The translations under genes and the position numbers were made by a program. The notes beneath the pieces were generated by a model, which saw only the letters and a program-made list of their open reading frames with translations, searched no databases and had not been told where the DNA came from. Shown here piece by piece: positions 42,676-53,637 of a DNA stretch of 64,000 nucleotides; within the stretch, counting starts at the first letter, position 1; each line of letters opens with the position of its first letter. The stretch comes from Calliopum simillimum. Taxonomy: Eukaryota > Arthropoda > Insecta > Diptera > Lauxaniidae. The DNA is taken from NCBI GenBank assembly GCA_951812925.1, contig OX638371.1:46164101-46228100 (forward strand). Reading direction: 5' to 3'.

Positions 42676-43190
42676 TTAATGCCTTCTGGTGGCTCTATAA
42701 AAAGTTCCTCATTCAAGTTACCCTTAAGAAACGCCGTACAAACATCCAAATGATCGATTTGCATATCAAATTCCAAAGCGAGAGATAAAAGATATCGTAA
42801 AGATGTGTACCTCATTACTGATGAATATCTTTCCGAGTAATCTATTCCACTCCTTTGTGCACAACCTCGTGCCACTAATCGAGCTTTGTATCGCACTACT
42901 TCTCCTTTATCATTCAACTTTTTCTTAAAATTCCACTTTGTTGTTAATACTATTTTATGTGCGGGAACGTTTACTATATTCCAGGTATTGTTTTCAACAA
43001 GTGATTTATGTTCCTCAGCAATAGCATTCAGCCAGCTAACTTTCTCAATACTTTTTGTAGCTTCAGTATAACTTTGAGGCTCATCAATGTTTTCATACGT
43101 AATGTATGTAACGTAGTCGCTAATGTCGGGTAGATTCCGCTATCTTGTCGAACGTCGGATTGGTTCTACTTCCTCCTCACTAAAACCAAG
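42676..43190 (-). pseudogene. copia RT N-half, copy B (truncated)
   Basis: The minus strand encodes YKARLVARGCAQ, DVCTAFLKG and FIEPPEG as in copy A. A one-base deletion near 42930 breaks the frame that is open in copy A. Homology stops at about 43190, leaving out the rest of linker, integrase and gag. Confidence 0.88.
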
Positions 43191-43417
43191 ATAAAATACA
43201 GATACAATACAAGTATTGGTACGACAAAACCAATGCCTGTATTTTTTCCGACAGCAATGTAAACGTTATTGAAGGAGTACGGCAATTTCTATGTGATTTT
43301 CAAGAACAAACAAAAAAAAAAAAAATACGTGTTTGTGTCCGCGATTTAGGCCGTAACCGTATTACAGCACTGCTTTTTTCATTTTCAAAATCTTTCGAGG
43401 AATTTAAAATGATGTAA
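43191..43417. other. Flank between block B and Gypsy element
   Basis: 227 bases of unique DNA with ATACAATACAAGTATTGGT near 43200 (short palindrome). Ends GATGTAA; the last four bases GTAA are the Gypsy target duplication. Confidence 0.6.
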
Positions 43418-45759
43418 TGTAGCGGCCACGCGTCAAACCAACTTATTGCAATAAGGTCGGGAACAACTTTTTCTTTGAGAGGTGTTCAGAATATAACATC
43501 TGTCAAACGAAATAATGGCGAATTCTCAAAATGAAGACCGGTCAATGGAATTCTGGTTGTGAAATCTGCCTTTTCTAATCTGACAGCGAAAGAACGAGGT
43601 TGCACAAAATTCAGCAACGAATTAAATTTTAAAAAAAGTTTAACTTAAAAGTATAAAAATTAAAATCTCATAAGAGCGAATTCGACTCTGGCAACAAAGG
43701 AACAAGGTTGCTTCATCGATGTGCAAGGAATTGCAACGACGGCAAGAGTAATAAAACTTGCAATTCGACCAGCGCCAAACAATTGCTTTGCAGGGGAAAT
43801 TGAAGTGGAGCACCCCTTTCAGTCGCAGGGAATCCAGCTTGCATAACATGCTGACATCGAAAAAACAACAGCAGCAAGACAAGCAGTCAAAAGCCTGGGT
43901 GAGATTTTATTAAAAATTTGAGTTTTGCTGAAATAAAAAGTATCCTAAACGAAAGAAAAGAAAAAATCAAAACCTAAGTAATTTATAAAAAAGGGTATTC
44001 AACTAATAAGTTTGTAATTCATTTTTATTGCCGAAATTTAAGTATGAAAAACTAAAAAAAACAAAGATCTACAAAGGTACATTAAGGTGTGCTGGAAAAA
44101 AAAGTACATTAAAGTGAGCTGAAAAAAAAAGAAAAATATTAAATTTAGTAACGCTGTAAAGAAAAGAAAGAAAAATATTAAATTAAGGTGCTCTGAAAAT
44201 AAATAAAAATGTAAAATGAAGACCTGAAAAGAAAGAAAAAAAAGGTTAAGTTACGCTAAAAAAAAAAGAAAAAATATTTAGTTAAAACCTGAAAAGAAAT
44301 AAAAAAGAAATAAGAGTTAAGATTTGCTAAAAAGATGTTAAATTAAGGTGTCCTGAAAATAAATAAAAAAAAAAACAAATTGGTTAAGTAATGTACTAAA
44401 AAATATAAGGTTAATTATGTTAAGCTAAAGAGAAAGAAAAAAGTTAATTATCTAAAAATAGAGAAAAAAGTTAATTAATTATCTGAAAAGAAAGAAAAAA
44501 GAATGATTAATTGTGACCTAAAAAGAAAGAAAAATTAAATTAGCTAAAACTTAAAAATTTATGGTTAAGAAAAATTTAAAGAATAGGGTGTTCCGAAAAG
44601 TAAAAAAAGAAATACAAAGATTTGTGATAGGTTTCTTTTTTTGTTTAAGTGCGGATTTCTTGAAGAAAAAAAAAAACTTTATTTTAAAAAAAGGCTAAAG
44701 TTGATAGCTAATGAAACTTAGGAACTAAAATTTGGCGCTAGGTATTAGGTTCGAGTTAGTAAGCGAAAAGTTAAAAACCAAAATTTGGAAATAAAAAACA
44801 GAGAAATCAGCTAAAAATGAAAAGAATAAAAAGAAAAACCTAAAAATAGAAAGATTAAACAAATATTAAATAAAACTTTTTATTAATTCATGCCCTAGAA
44901 ATTGTAAAATATTATTATTTTCATACTTACCTAGTAGTTACCTATATATAAAAAAAAAGAATAAGATCATATGTTTAGAGAAGAAAAAGAAAAATCAAAA
45001 ATGTAATTTATCTAAAAGAAAAAAAAAAAAAAGAAAGTTAAATTAAAAGAAAAAAATTTTGAGAAATATTTAAATTTAAAGATAAAGAAAAAGAAATAAG
45101 ATTTGAAAATTAAAAATAATGTTAATTTGATTAGTTGCATAACTTACCTGCGAATCTAAGTACACTAATTTTAAGTAAAATGAAACGAAATTGATTGTCT
45201 TAGATAGTTTTTCTCTCAGTGCTTGTGACACTTTTTCATACAAATATTCTGTTCTGTTTGATATTTCATATTGTTGAATATTGTTTATTATAACATATGA
45301 TTACATAATCTTATGTTAATAAAATGTTTGTAATTAAATTTGAATTGTGATTGTGTGATTTTTTTTTGTGATGGAGTAGTTAATTTTTTTTTGAAGGCTA
45401 AGGGCATGCAGTGAAGGAGTGATGACGTTCGGGACATATATAAAACCAAGGAGCGCATGTATGTCAACGGTGACCTCTAGGTCAAAGGGTGGGCTGCTCA
45501 GTGCATTATTGATTTAGATGCACCATGGATAGTTTTAACTGCTGCCTGTTTCTTGTCATTGTTTAATGTCAGATGGTTTTGTGTTTCCTTGTTTTTTCTT
45601 GTTCATTCAAACTTATAATTTGGAATTTGAAGCACGCATTTTTTTTGATTTTTTTGTAATGAGGGCTGGAGTGCGACGAACCACCAATTTCCGACGAGCC
45701 TTAGCCGAGCCTGAGTCAGCGTGCAGCACTCCTCACTACGAAAACCCATGTTTATTACA
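43418..45759 (+). repeat. Gypsy 5' LTR
   Basis: Begins TGTAGCGGCCACGCGTC and ends GTTTATTACA. U3 is long and contains about 1 kb of A/G-rich sequence with repeated CTGAAAAGAAAGAAAAA-like words (44090-44560). A TATA box lies at 45437. An inverted duplication follows directly after the LTR end. Confidence 0.95.
45437..45445 (+). promoter_or_regulatory. LTR TATA box
   Basis: TATATAAAA, followed about 30 bases later by a plausible start region (TATGTCAACG, 45460-45470). Also present in the 3' LTR at about 55654. Confidence 0.65.
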
Positions 45760-45973
45760 AAAAAATCAAAAAATATGCGTGCTTCAAATTCCAAATTATA
45801 AGTTTGAATGAACAAGAAAAAACAAGGAAACACAAAACCATCTGACATTAAACAATGACAAGAAACAGGCAGCAGTTAAAACTATCCATGGTGCATCTAA
45901 ATCAATAATGCACTGAGCAGCCCACCCTTTGACCTAGAGGTCACCGTTGACATACATGCGCTCCTTGTTTTAT
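45441..45973. repeat. Inverted duplication of LTR R/U5 segment
   Basis: 45441-45660 returns inverted at 45754-45973 with very few differences; the 93-base spacer is the last part of U5. The right arm starts within the LTR-terminal ATTACA and ends in a second TATTACA, after which the primer site follows. The 3' LTR lacks it. Both overlapping open frames here (45566-45811 plus, 45603-45848 minus) are consequences of the palindrome. Confidence 0.9.
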
Positions 45974-45981
45974 TACAAAAA

Positions 45982-45994
45982 TGGCGCCCAACGT
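45982..45994 (+). promoter_or_regulatory. Primer binding site, tRNA-Lys
   Basis: TGGCGCCCAACGT is complementary to the 3' end of insect tRNA-Lys (from general knowledge of that tRNA's ...ACGTTGGGCGCCA end). It lies five bases after the second TATTACA. Confidence 0.8.
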
Positions 45995-47139
45995 TCAGGC
46001 AGTTTATGTCTGACTCTTGCGCTTGAGTCAGCATTCGAAGGCTAGGTGACCGTAAGTCCCTGAAGGCTACACATATATATGTAAAGCCATGCATGTGTTG
46101 CGACGGTTACTGAGCTGGAGAAAGTTGAGCCAACCGCAAGAAAATACGATGACGGTGAAGAGTTGGAAGGAGTCCTAAGGTATGTCATGACTTGGCGATA
46201 CTCTATCGTAGGTCATTTGCGACACATGGGCAAGTGCCATATCTTACTCCGGATTCGTTTGGTAGTTTCTGTATTTTTGTTTTCTTGTAAATTCATTTGT
46301 ATAGTATTTCTTTATGTTGTCTAAATGAGATGCATTCGCAGTTTTCTTTATAGTTTACTCGGTTGGTAGGTCAGTTTTTTTTAAATATTCTTATGAAATA
46401 ACTTCGCGACCACCGAATAAACATCCAAAAATTCAAGTTGATAACCGTGCGGAAAATAAGATCAAGTTTCGTTTAGTTCAATTAATTTATTTTTTATTTT
46501 TCCAACATCTACAACGAACAATGCGGGCAAGAATAAAATGGATAAGTACATTTTTTCTTTTAAAAATTTTACTTTTATCTATTTTTATTCTAAGTTAACT
46601 AGAGTATTTATTATTCTAAATAAAATTAGAGTAGTTAAAACAATTTCTATGTTATAATTCGCTCCATAATATACTGCAAAAATCCTTACCTTTGCTTATT
46701 CAAATTTTTGAAAAACGTTTCGGAAATTTCTTTTGATTGAATTCAATTCGATTAAATACAAAATTAAATTTTTTTGGCAAATTCGAAATTTATTATTTAT
46801 AATTCGAATTTACTTTTTTGCGAATTCTCATTTTGTAGATTTGTTTGTTTTTTTATTGTTTTAGTAGCTTTGTATTTATTTAAGTCTAGTGTTATACGTA
46901 ATATAGTGCGTTTGCTTGTCGATTATACACAATTTCGTTTCTTTAATCATTTATTTATACTATATACATACTCTTAGATATATTGATTTTTTTTTAACAT
47001 ATACATTTATTTAAACTTTATTTATTTACATAATTGATACATTATATTTAAATTTTGGTTATTTTGGTAACATAACTGTTGGCATCTGATAGAATTCATT
47101 ACCGCGTTTTTTTTTAAACTTTTCTTGGTTGGAACTGAT
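45995..47139 (+). other. Gypsy leader, no gene
   Basis: 1.1 kb between primer site and gag: GC-richer up to 46260, then AT-rich. A ready hexamer-type splice or packaging signal cannot be identified. Open frame 46774-46977 is AT-rich noise. Confidence 0.6.
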
Positions 47140-48807
47140 ATGCTTTTAAGATCTGGGAATTTAAGTGAAGGAAGTTCAAACTCCACGGGGAATAGTAGGT
47201 TAGCTCGAGGGAGAGCCACATCGATTCCGAACTTAAGACGAGAGTTTTTGGGTCCAGACTGTCAGAACATAGGATTAGCTGAAATGGCGACAACAGCCAC
47301 TACCACAACAACAACTGCAACAGCTCCTACTGTTACAAATCAATTGGTTACCACGGCTAGCGCAACTTTGCCCAGTTCCAATGTGCTTGATACCAATGCA
47401 AGCACAAGTTCAGGCTCAAATACAACCAATAACACTGTGCAATCTCCACCGTACAGTAGTATTACTGCACGAGGGATCAGGGAAGCATTTGATCAGGTCC
47501 GTCCGAATGAGTTTCAGACTCAACCAACTTCACAAAGAATTGCACCGAATACTGTTGTCAATGAACAAGGCTTAACACTTCGCGATTATCTTACTGCAAG
47601 CTCTGGTATGGTTCAAGCGACGGTGATGCAAGAAGTCGAGGCATGCATTCGACGACTTGTGCCACGAATTGTAACTGAGTCCATGCGAGCAGAAAGAGAG
47701 CGAGTGCCAGACAACATTACGTCACCTTCTCTAAATTCTTTTTATGAACGAGAGCACACTGCTCAGGGAAATCAGAATGGTCCCAGTGTTAACCCTTCGC
47801 ACACCAATCACGTCCAACAACCACGTTCGAATGAAGTACCACCGACACACATTCAGCAAAATAATAATGTACCGTTTCCGTATGGCCAACAGTACAATTA
47901 TCAGAATCCACAATTAGGACATCGAAACCTATCTAATTTGTATTTCCCATATAATCATGCAAACCTGTTTAGGCACATAGATTTGAGCAAGTGGGGGATC
48001 AAATTTGATGGTTCTTTGAAGTCAAACACGGTTGATGACTTTTTATTCCAGGTTGAAGTACTTAGGCAAGATTTTGGTTGTACTTGGGATGATCTCATAA
48101 GAAATTTTCACCAGTTGCTTGTCGGTGAAGCATCTGAATGGTTCTGGGGGTACCGAAGGCAAAATGCTAATATAAATTGGGACTCGCTTAAGGCAACAAT
48201 GCACAGAAAGTTCAGACGCTTTGACAGCGACTACGAGATTCAGCGAAAGATAATGGAAAGACGACAGTTTGGTAATGAATCCGCTGAGGATTTTTGCAAA
48301 GCAATAAACGTTCTTAAAAATCAAATGAGAGACCAAATTCCAGAATTTGAACTAGTAAAAATCGTGAAGGATAATTTGAAAGAGGGTTTGGCACAATTAG
48401 TTTTTCCAATGTCAATTCACTCAATGGATAGATTATTGGACGAATGTAAGCGGGCAGAACGAAATATCGCGAAACGTCACAAAGAACGCGAACATTTTCG
48501 TAGCAATTATCCTAGAAAAGTTCATGAGTTAGATTTTGAAGACCCTCAAGAGAGTTGTTTTGATGTAGACGCTTTGAGTACCCAACAACGCGAGCAGAAA
48601 CCGAAGCAACAGTTAGTATGTTGGAACTGTCACCAAAGTGGTCATGGGTTTTTTGAATGCCCATCGACTCAAAGGAACATTTTCTGTTATCGTTGTGGTG
48701 CCGAAAATGTCATTACTCCAAATTGTGTTCGTTGTCAGGGAAACGGACAAAAGTACACGAAACGAGCTGGTGTTTCATGTCAGGAGCCTCAGAACCAGCA
48801 AAAGTAG
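47140..48807 (+). CDS. gag: Gypsy gag
   Basis: Open from ATG 47140 (MLLRSGNLSEG) to TAG 48805-48807, about 555 residues. It builds the cytoplasmic particle that packages the element RNA. The N-terminal 280 residues are low complexity (Thr/Ala and Gln/Asn/Pro-rich: TTATTTTTTATAPT). A capsid-like retrotransposon gag domain follows (KWGIKFDGSLKSNTVDDFLF, ASEWFWGYRRQN, MHRKFRRFDSDYEIQRKIME). The nucleocapsid has two knuckles: CWNCHQSGHGFFEC and a CYRCG...CVRC variant. A TTG two codon-lengths upstream in frame is not used as start. It overlaps pol by 151 bases. No stops, so it may still be made. Confidence 0.92.
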   Translation: MLLRSGNLSEGSSNSTGNSRLARGRATSIPNLRREFLGPDCQNIGLAEMATTATTTTTTATAPTVTNQLVTTASATLPSSNVLDTNASTSSGSNTTNNTVQSPPYSSITARGIREAFDQVRPNEFQTQPTSQRIAPNTVVNEQGLTLRDYLTASSGMVQATVMQEVEACIRRLVPRIVTESMRAERERVPDNITSPSLNSFYEREHTAQGNQNGPSVNPSHTNHVQQPRSNEVPPTHIQQNNNVPFPYGQQYNYQNPQLGHRNLSNLYFPYNHANLFRHIDLSKWGIKFDGSLKSNTVDDFLFQVEVLRQDFGCTWDDLIRNFHQLLVGEASEWFWGYRRQNANINWDSLKATMHRKFRRFDSDYEIQRKIMERRQFGNESAEDFCKAINVLKNQMRDQIPEFELVKIVKDNLKEGLAQLVFPMSIHSMDRLLDECKRAERNIAKRHKEREHFRSNYPRKVHELDFEDPQESCFDVDALSTQQREQKPKQQLVCWNCHQSGHGFFECPSTQRNIFCYRCGAENVITPNCVRCQGNGQKYTKRAGVSCQEPQNQQK

Positions 48808-51026
48808 ACCAATGTAACTTTAACTTAGATGATAAGAGAGTTATTTTGTTAGCAGATAGTGATAGAAAAGTAGGAATAGAGCGAAAAGAACCTAAGTTAA
48901 GGGAAATTGTGCCATACCATGTTAGGTTAGCAAAATATGAAGAAAAGAGAAATGAAATTTTTAGTCAAAAGGAATATGTTGTCAGTAAGAAAATTTTAGG
49001 TGCTAGAGAAAGATATGCAAATAGGAAGTGCGAAAGGAAAGAAATAGCTTCATCAAATATGCCTTCTGAGTTAGATGTGAGACCTTATATGGACATTCTA
49101 ATTAACGGTTTTGAAATGAAAGGTCTTATGGACAGCGGAGCTAATGTAAGCTGCTTAGGAATAGATTGTATTGAAGTAGTCGAAGAGCTCGGTCTTGACA
49201 TATTAGATTTCAATTCCATAATTAGAACAGCAGACGGCAAGGGTCAGAAAATCATAGGAAAAGTAAAAGCTAAGATCACTTGTCAAAACAGAACTGAAGA
49301 AGTTATTTTATATCTAGTACCGTCACTTACACAAAAACTCTATTTGGGTATCGATTTTTGGCGCAAATTCAATTTCATACCATTCATGATCAGTAGTTTA
49401 GAGGTCGAATCAAATGAAGTCACTACTGTATTACTTAAAATGCATGTCTTGACGAAAGAGCAGAAACAGCAACTCGAATTAGCCAAAAACGAATTTAGGT
49501 GTTATACGAAATACGGTCTGGGGAAAACGAATTTAGAAGAGCATAGGATCGACACAGGCGATGCTCCGCCGAAAAAGATGCGCTATTTTCCGATTTTGCC
49601 AGCCGTTCAAAAATTGACATACGCAGAGTTAGATCGAATGCTCAGTCTCAATGTCATTGAGCCAGCATCACAAGCAAGCTGGAATAACCGAACGACACTA
49701 GTCATGAAACCAGGGAAAAATAGACTGTGCCTAGACGCGAGGGAACTAAATAAAGTAACAGTAAAAGACGCGTACCCATTACCTAACATAGACGGTCTTT
49801 TGAGTAGGCTTGGTGAGACGATTTTCATTTCGGCGGTAGATCTGAAAGATGCCTTCTGGCAAATACCGTTAGAAGAGTCCAGTCGACCAAAGACAGCTTT
49901 CACTGTGCAGGGAAGGCCACATTATCAGTTTACTGTAATGCCCTTCGGCCTTTGTAATGCCGCACAGCGTCTTTGTCGACTGATGGACAAAATTATACCG
50001 TCCGAATTGAAAGATCGTGTCCTAGTCTACTTGGATGACTTGTTGATAGTTTCAGCTGACTTTAAGACACATTGTGAGATTTTGAAGGTAGTAGGAAAGA
50101 AATTAACGGCGGCAGGCTTGACAATAAACATGGAAAAGTCTAAGTTCTGTTTTACTGAACTGAAGTACCTAGGTTATCTTGTTGGAGGTGGTAAGCTAAA
50201 AACAGATCCAAGTAAAATAGAGGCAATAGTACGAATAACGGCACCAAAGAATGTGAAACAAGTACGGCAGTTTCTCGGAACCGCTGGATGGTACCGCCGA
50301 TTTATTTCGAACTATGCCACACTTGCAGCACCAATAACAGATAGCCTAAGGAAGTCGCCAAAGTTCCAGTTCAGTTCAGAAGCCCATGTAGCGTTTGAAA
50401 AGTTGAAAGAGGCCTTGATTTCGAGTCCTGTCTTAGTTAGCCCGAATTTCGATAAGCATTTCTATGTGCAATGTGATGCATCTGACTTAGGCATAGGAGC
50501 TGTACTTTTCCAAGTAGATGAAACGGGAGAAGAGCATCCTATCGAATACTTTTCGCAAAAGTTAAACCCCGCACAGAAAAATTATTCCGTAACGGAAAAA
50601 GAATGTTTAGCCGTTGTAGCCGCCATCGCCAAGTTTAGGCCCTATATAGAATTGATGCCATTTACGGTGATTACTGATCATTCTAGCTTAAAATGGCTCA
50701 TGAAGCAGCAAGATCTTAATGGCCGACTTGCGAGGTGGAGTTTGAAGTTGCAAGGTTTCACTTTTGAAATTCAACACAGAAAGGAATCGAAGAATATAGT
50801 CCCAAATATGCTCTCCAGATTTGACATGGACGAACTTAACTTAGATAGTCATACAGCAATTATCGACTTAAACTCAGAAGCTTTTCAAAGCGATAAGTAC
50901 CAAAAGCTAATACAGACAGTTGAAGAAAACCAGGATAGACTTCCGGACATAAAAATTATTGATGGTTATGTTTACAAGCGTACTTGTTTTCATGACGGAG
51001 ACCCCCTTAACGAAGACCATTCTTAG
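48657..51026 (+). pseudogene. pol: Gypsy pol: protease, reverse transcriptase, RNase H (stop before integrase)
   Basis: The open frame begins after TGA 48654, in the -1 frame relative to gag, so translation probably needs a -1 shift inside the 48657-48807 overlap. Domains in order: protease with GLMDSGANVSCLG (residues about 160); RT with FISAVDLKDAFWQIP, VMPFGLCNAAQ and VLVYLDDLLIVS (YLDD); RNase H with YVQCDASDLGIGAVLF, TEKECLAVV and VITDHSSLKWLM. A TAG at 51024-51026 ends it at the spacer before integrase; the frame stays open beyond for 88 codons. All RT and RNase H catalytic residues are present. Confidence 0.92.
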
Positions 51027-51774
51027 AAGCTATGGATTCCAAGTGAGCTGACAGAGAACATAATAAAATATGCACACACTTCAAGTATAGCGTTGCATGG
51101 AGGAGTAGCCAAAACTCTAGGTAGGATCAGGGAATACTTTTATTGGCCTGGAATGTGTACTGAGGTCCGTGAATTTGTTGGAAAATGTGATGTCTGTAAA
51201 CATGAAAACTGCGGTTCATGCACCTCAAGCAAATGCAAGCGAAAGGGTAAACCAAACGATTTTGGCTTCAATAAGAGCTGTATTAACTAATAATCAGGCT
51301 GAATGGGACCAAAATCTCTCGAGTATCGAATGTGCGATTAGGTCTTCCGTGCATGCTTCTACCGGTGTTACGCCGTATTTTGCCTTATTCGGAACCAATA
51401 TGATAACACATGCTAGCGCTTATCAAATTGCCCGAAAACTTAATTTGTTAGGTGACCCTGAGACTAAAATCTTAACGCAGCCACAAAAGCTTGAACTTGT
51501 TAGAAATAGAATAAAAACGCAACTGCACAAAGCTTACGAAAGAAATGTAAAAACATATAATAAGCGCAGTAGGGAAATCACTTTCAAGCAAGGTCAAGAA
51601 GTTTTCCGAAAAAACTTCATTCAAAGCGATTTCGCTAAGGGCATTAATGCAAAACTTTGTCGGCCCTGGTTAAAATGCAGAATCATTAAACCAATTGGAA
51701 AAAACATGTACGAGGTAGAAAATATGCAAGGAAAACGCATTGGGGTAATTCACGCACAACATCTAAAGCAGTAG
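51027..51774 (+). pseudogene. Gypsy integrase with catalytic core deleted
   Basis: After the stop, the same frame encodes the N-terminal zinc domain (HTSSIALHGGVAKTLG, YFYWPGM, CDVCK). Near 51200 it jumps, with frame change, to AVHAPQANASERVNQTI, the part with the last catalytic residue, followed by a normal C-terminal half to TAG 51772-51774 (GVTPYFALFGTN, RPWLKCRIIKPIG). About 100-120 residues with the first two catalytic Asp are gone. The element therefore cannot integrate with its own integrase. Confidence 0.9.
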
Positions 51775-52676
51775 TATCGATATAAAAATATTTAATTTCC
51801 ACATCTCTAGATCTTAAAATATCACGTTCTTAACCATCTCTAGCAAAGTATATTTTTTTTTTTCCTCCTCAATAAAAATCTCAGAGATTCCACAGTACAA
51901 AAACTAAACGAAAAATTTGGTCAAATAAAAATACCTTAAGCAACTAAAAAATGTATGATTATATAGATACAAACATGTAAAGCCCATATAGAGATATACA
52001 TATACAAACTTATGTAATAACAACAACACCGTATTTTTTTTCGCACCACTTAAACATCGAAAACAAGCTTACATCGTTTTTTTTTTGGGTCACATATATG
52101 TATAATAGATATATATGTTTACAATTTCAGCACAATCTATAACACTATTACGTCATTGTTCGATTGCACTTATAACTTAAAAATATGATGTACAAATACC
52201 GTTAATTAAAAACGCCGTCATTGAAAATATCGATGAGGTAGATTGTTTTTTTCTTGACATCTTAATCCGGGAGTCATAAAAAATTTCACATGTTTGAGTA
52301 CACGAACAACTAAAACTGAAAAGAATTTAAATACCTAATAAATAACATGTCGCACAAAGTAAAAGTTTGAGAATACTTACCTTTTGATGATTTAAAATGT
52401 TTTAAATTTTATTGTTAAACCGATTACTTTCGATAACAATACTATTAAATAATGTTTAAATGACCGTTTCCAGGGCGTCGTTACGGAAGCGCAAAGTTGG
52501 CACCTCTGTAATGTCGTCTTGAATTTGGCAACACTGCAAACTTAAAAAAAAATACTTAAATTTAACTGAACAGAGTCATTTGGAGGTGGTCCGAAAATTT
52601 TTATTCTTGTGCAATATTTTTACTGTGATTCAACATAAATTTTCCTCATCTGTGATATTTTCAACTGTGATATTAT
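51775..52676 (+). other. Gypsy 3' non-coding region
   Basis: AT-rich with several T-runs; no env-like or other coding frame. From 52677 a DINE-like element is inserted. Confidence 0.6.
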
Positions 52677-52832
52677 TATACCCTACACCCAGGGTATATT
52701 CACTTTGTCCTTCCGTTTGTAACGCAGAGAAGGAGGCGTGGCAGGTATAGAAAAGTATATATATTCTTGATCAGCGTCACCTCCTGAGTCGATATAGCCA
52801 TGTCCGTCTGTCTGGCTGGCTGGCTGGCTGGG

Positions 52833-52867
<35 letters not shown>

Positions 52868-53513
52868 GTGGCTGGCTGTGTGTTGAAATACACTTTTTGG
52901 GAAAACTGAGCAAGATAATTCAATGAAATTTGGTACACTGCCTCCGTCGTCAAAGTTAGCTCGGGGGATTGAAAATGAGCAAAATCGGTTAACGGACACG
53001 CCTACCGCCCATACAAAAGTTATATTAAAAATGCAATTTTAAGAGTATTTTTCACGACAATGCAACCACAATACACATAAATACTACGAATTGTAAGCGC
53101 AAGCTCTGATAAAAAACTGAGCGAATTCGGACAAGAGGGCGTGGCACCTCTCATATAAGCAAAAGCTTCAAAACGCTATACTGAAAGCGTTTTTTGAGAT
53201 ATTCGAACCAACTTTGACTCAGACACTAAAAATTATAAATGAAAGCTCTCAGCAAAAATTGGTTGAAATCGTACAAGGGGGCGTGGCTCCTCCCATATAA
53301 GCAAAAGATTCAAAATGCTATACTGAAAGAGTTTTTTGAGATAATCCAACTAAATTTCACTCTGACACTAAAAACTATAAATGTAACCTCTGAACAAAAA
53401 CTGGGTGTACTCGGACAAGAGGGCGTGGCACCTCCCATATAAGCAAAATTTTCAAAATACTGCAGTGTAGGGTATTTATTTTTTGGCCAGGCCAAAATTT
53501 ACACCCTTGCTAG
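52677..53513 (+). mobile_element. DINE-1/mini-me-like element A (in Gypsy)
   Basis: Starts TATACCCTACACCCAGGGTA (5' hairpin). It contains AAGTATATATATTCTTGATC and GAGTCGATATAGCCATGTCC, known landmarks of dipteran DINE-1/mini-me repeats, then a (CTGG)n microsatellite at 52808-52877 and three degenerate 140-base modules with GGGCGTGGCACCTCCCATAT. It ends with the hairpin TTTGGCCAGGCCAAA and ACACCCTTGCTAG. Nonautonomous Helentron-type by similarity. The Gln/Pro/Ala/Ser open frames are microsatellite translations. Confidence 0.8.
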
Positions 53514-53637
53514 TTTTTAAATTAAGGTTATAGGTATTAATAAAGATTGTATGTATATGGACATAATTTTCGTGCCCGGACTTCGTTTTTATCCCACCCA
53601 TCGATGCTCATGAGCATTTGCATCTGATTGCTGGCTT

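Larger units (their letters stand above)
37207..43190. repeat. Duplicated block, copy B
   Basis: Matches 27058-34013 in order and orientation. It lacks the mariner and the TA element of copy A and has its own TTAA-flanked insertion at 38539-39267. It ends inside the copia acidic linker (CTCACTAAAACC at 43185), after which no match to copy A continues. The non-LTR YADD motif is intact here. Confidence 0.92.

Noticed and set aside
45566..45848. Two overlapping opposite 81-codon proteins
   Set aside because: They share the same N-terminus because the region is an inverted duplication of the LTR.
49607..49903. Minus-strand open frame in pol
   Set aside because: Antisense shadow of the reverse transcriptase.
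52683..52999. Open frames with Gln-Pro-Ala-Ser repeats (also 56821-57163, 60179-60493)
   Set aside because: They are translations of the (CTGG)n microsatellite and flanks inside DINE-like elements, present in several frames.
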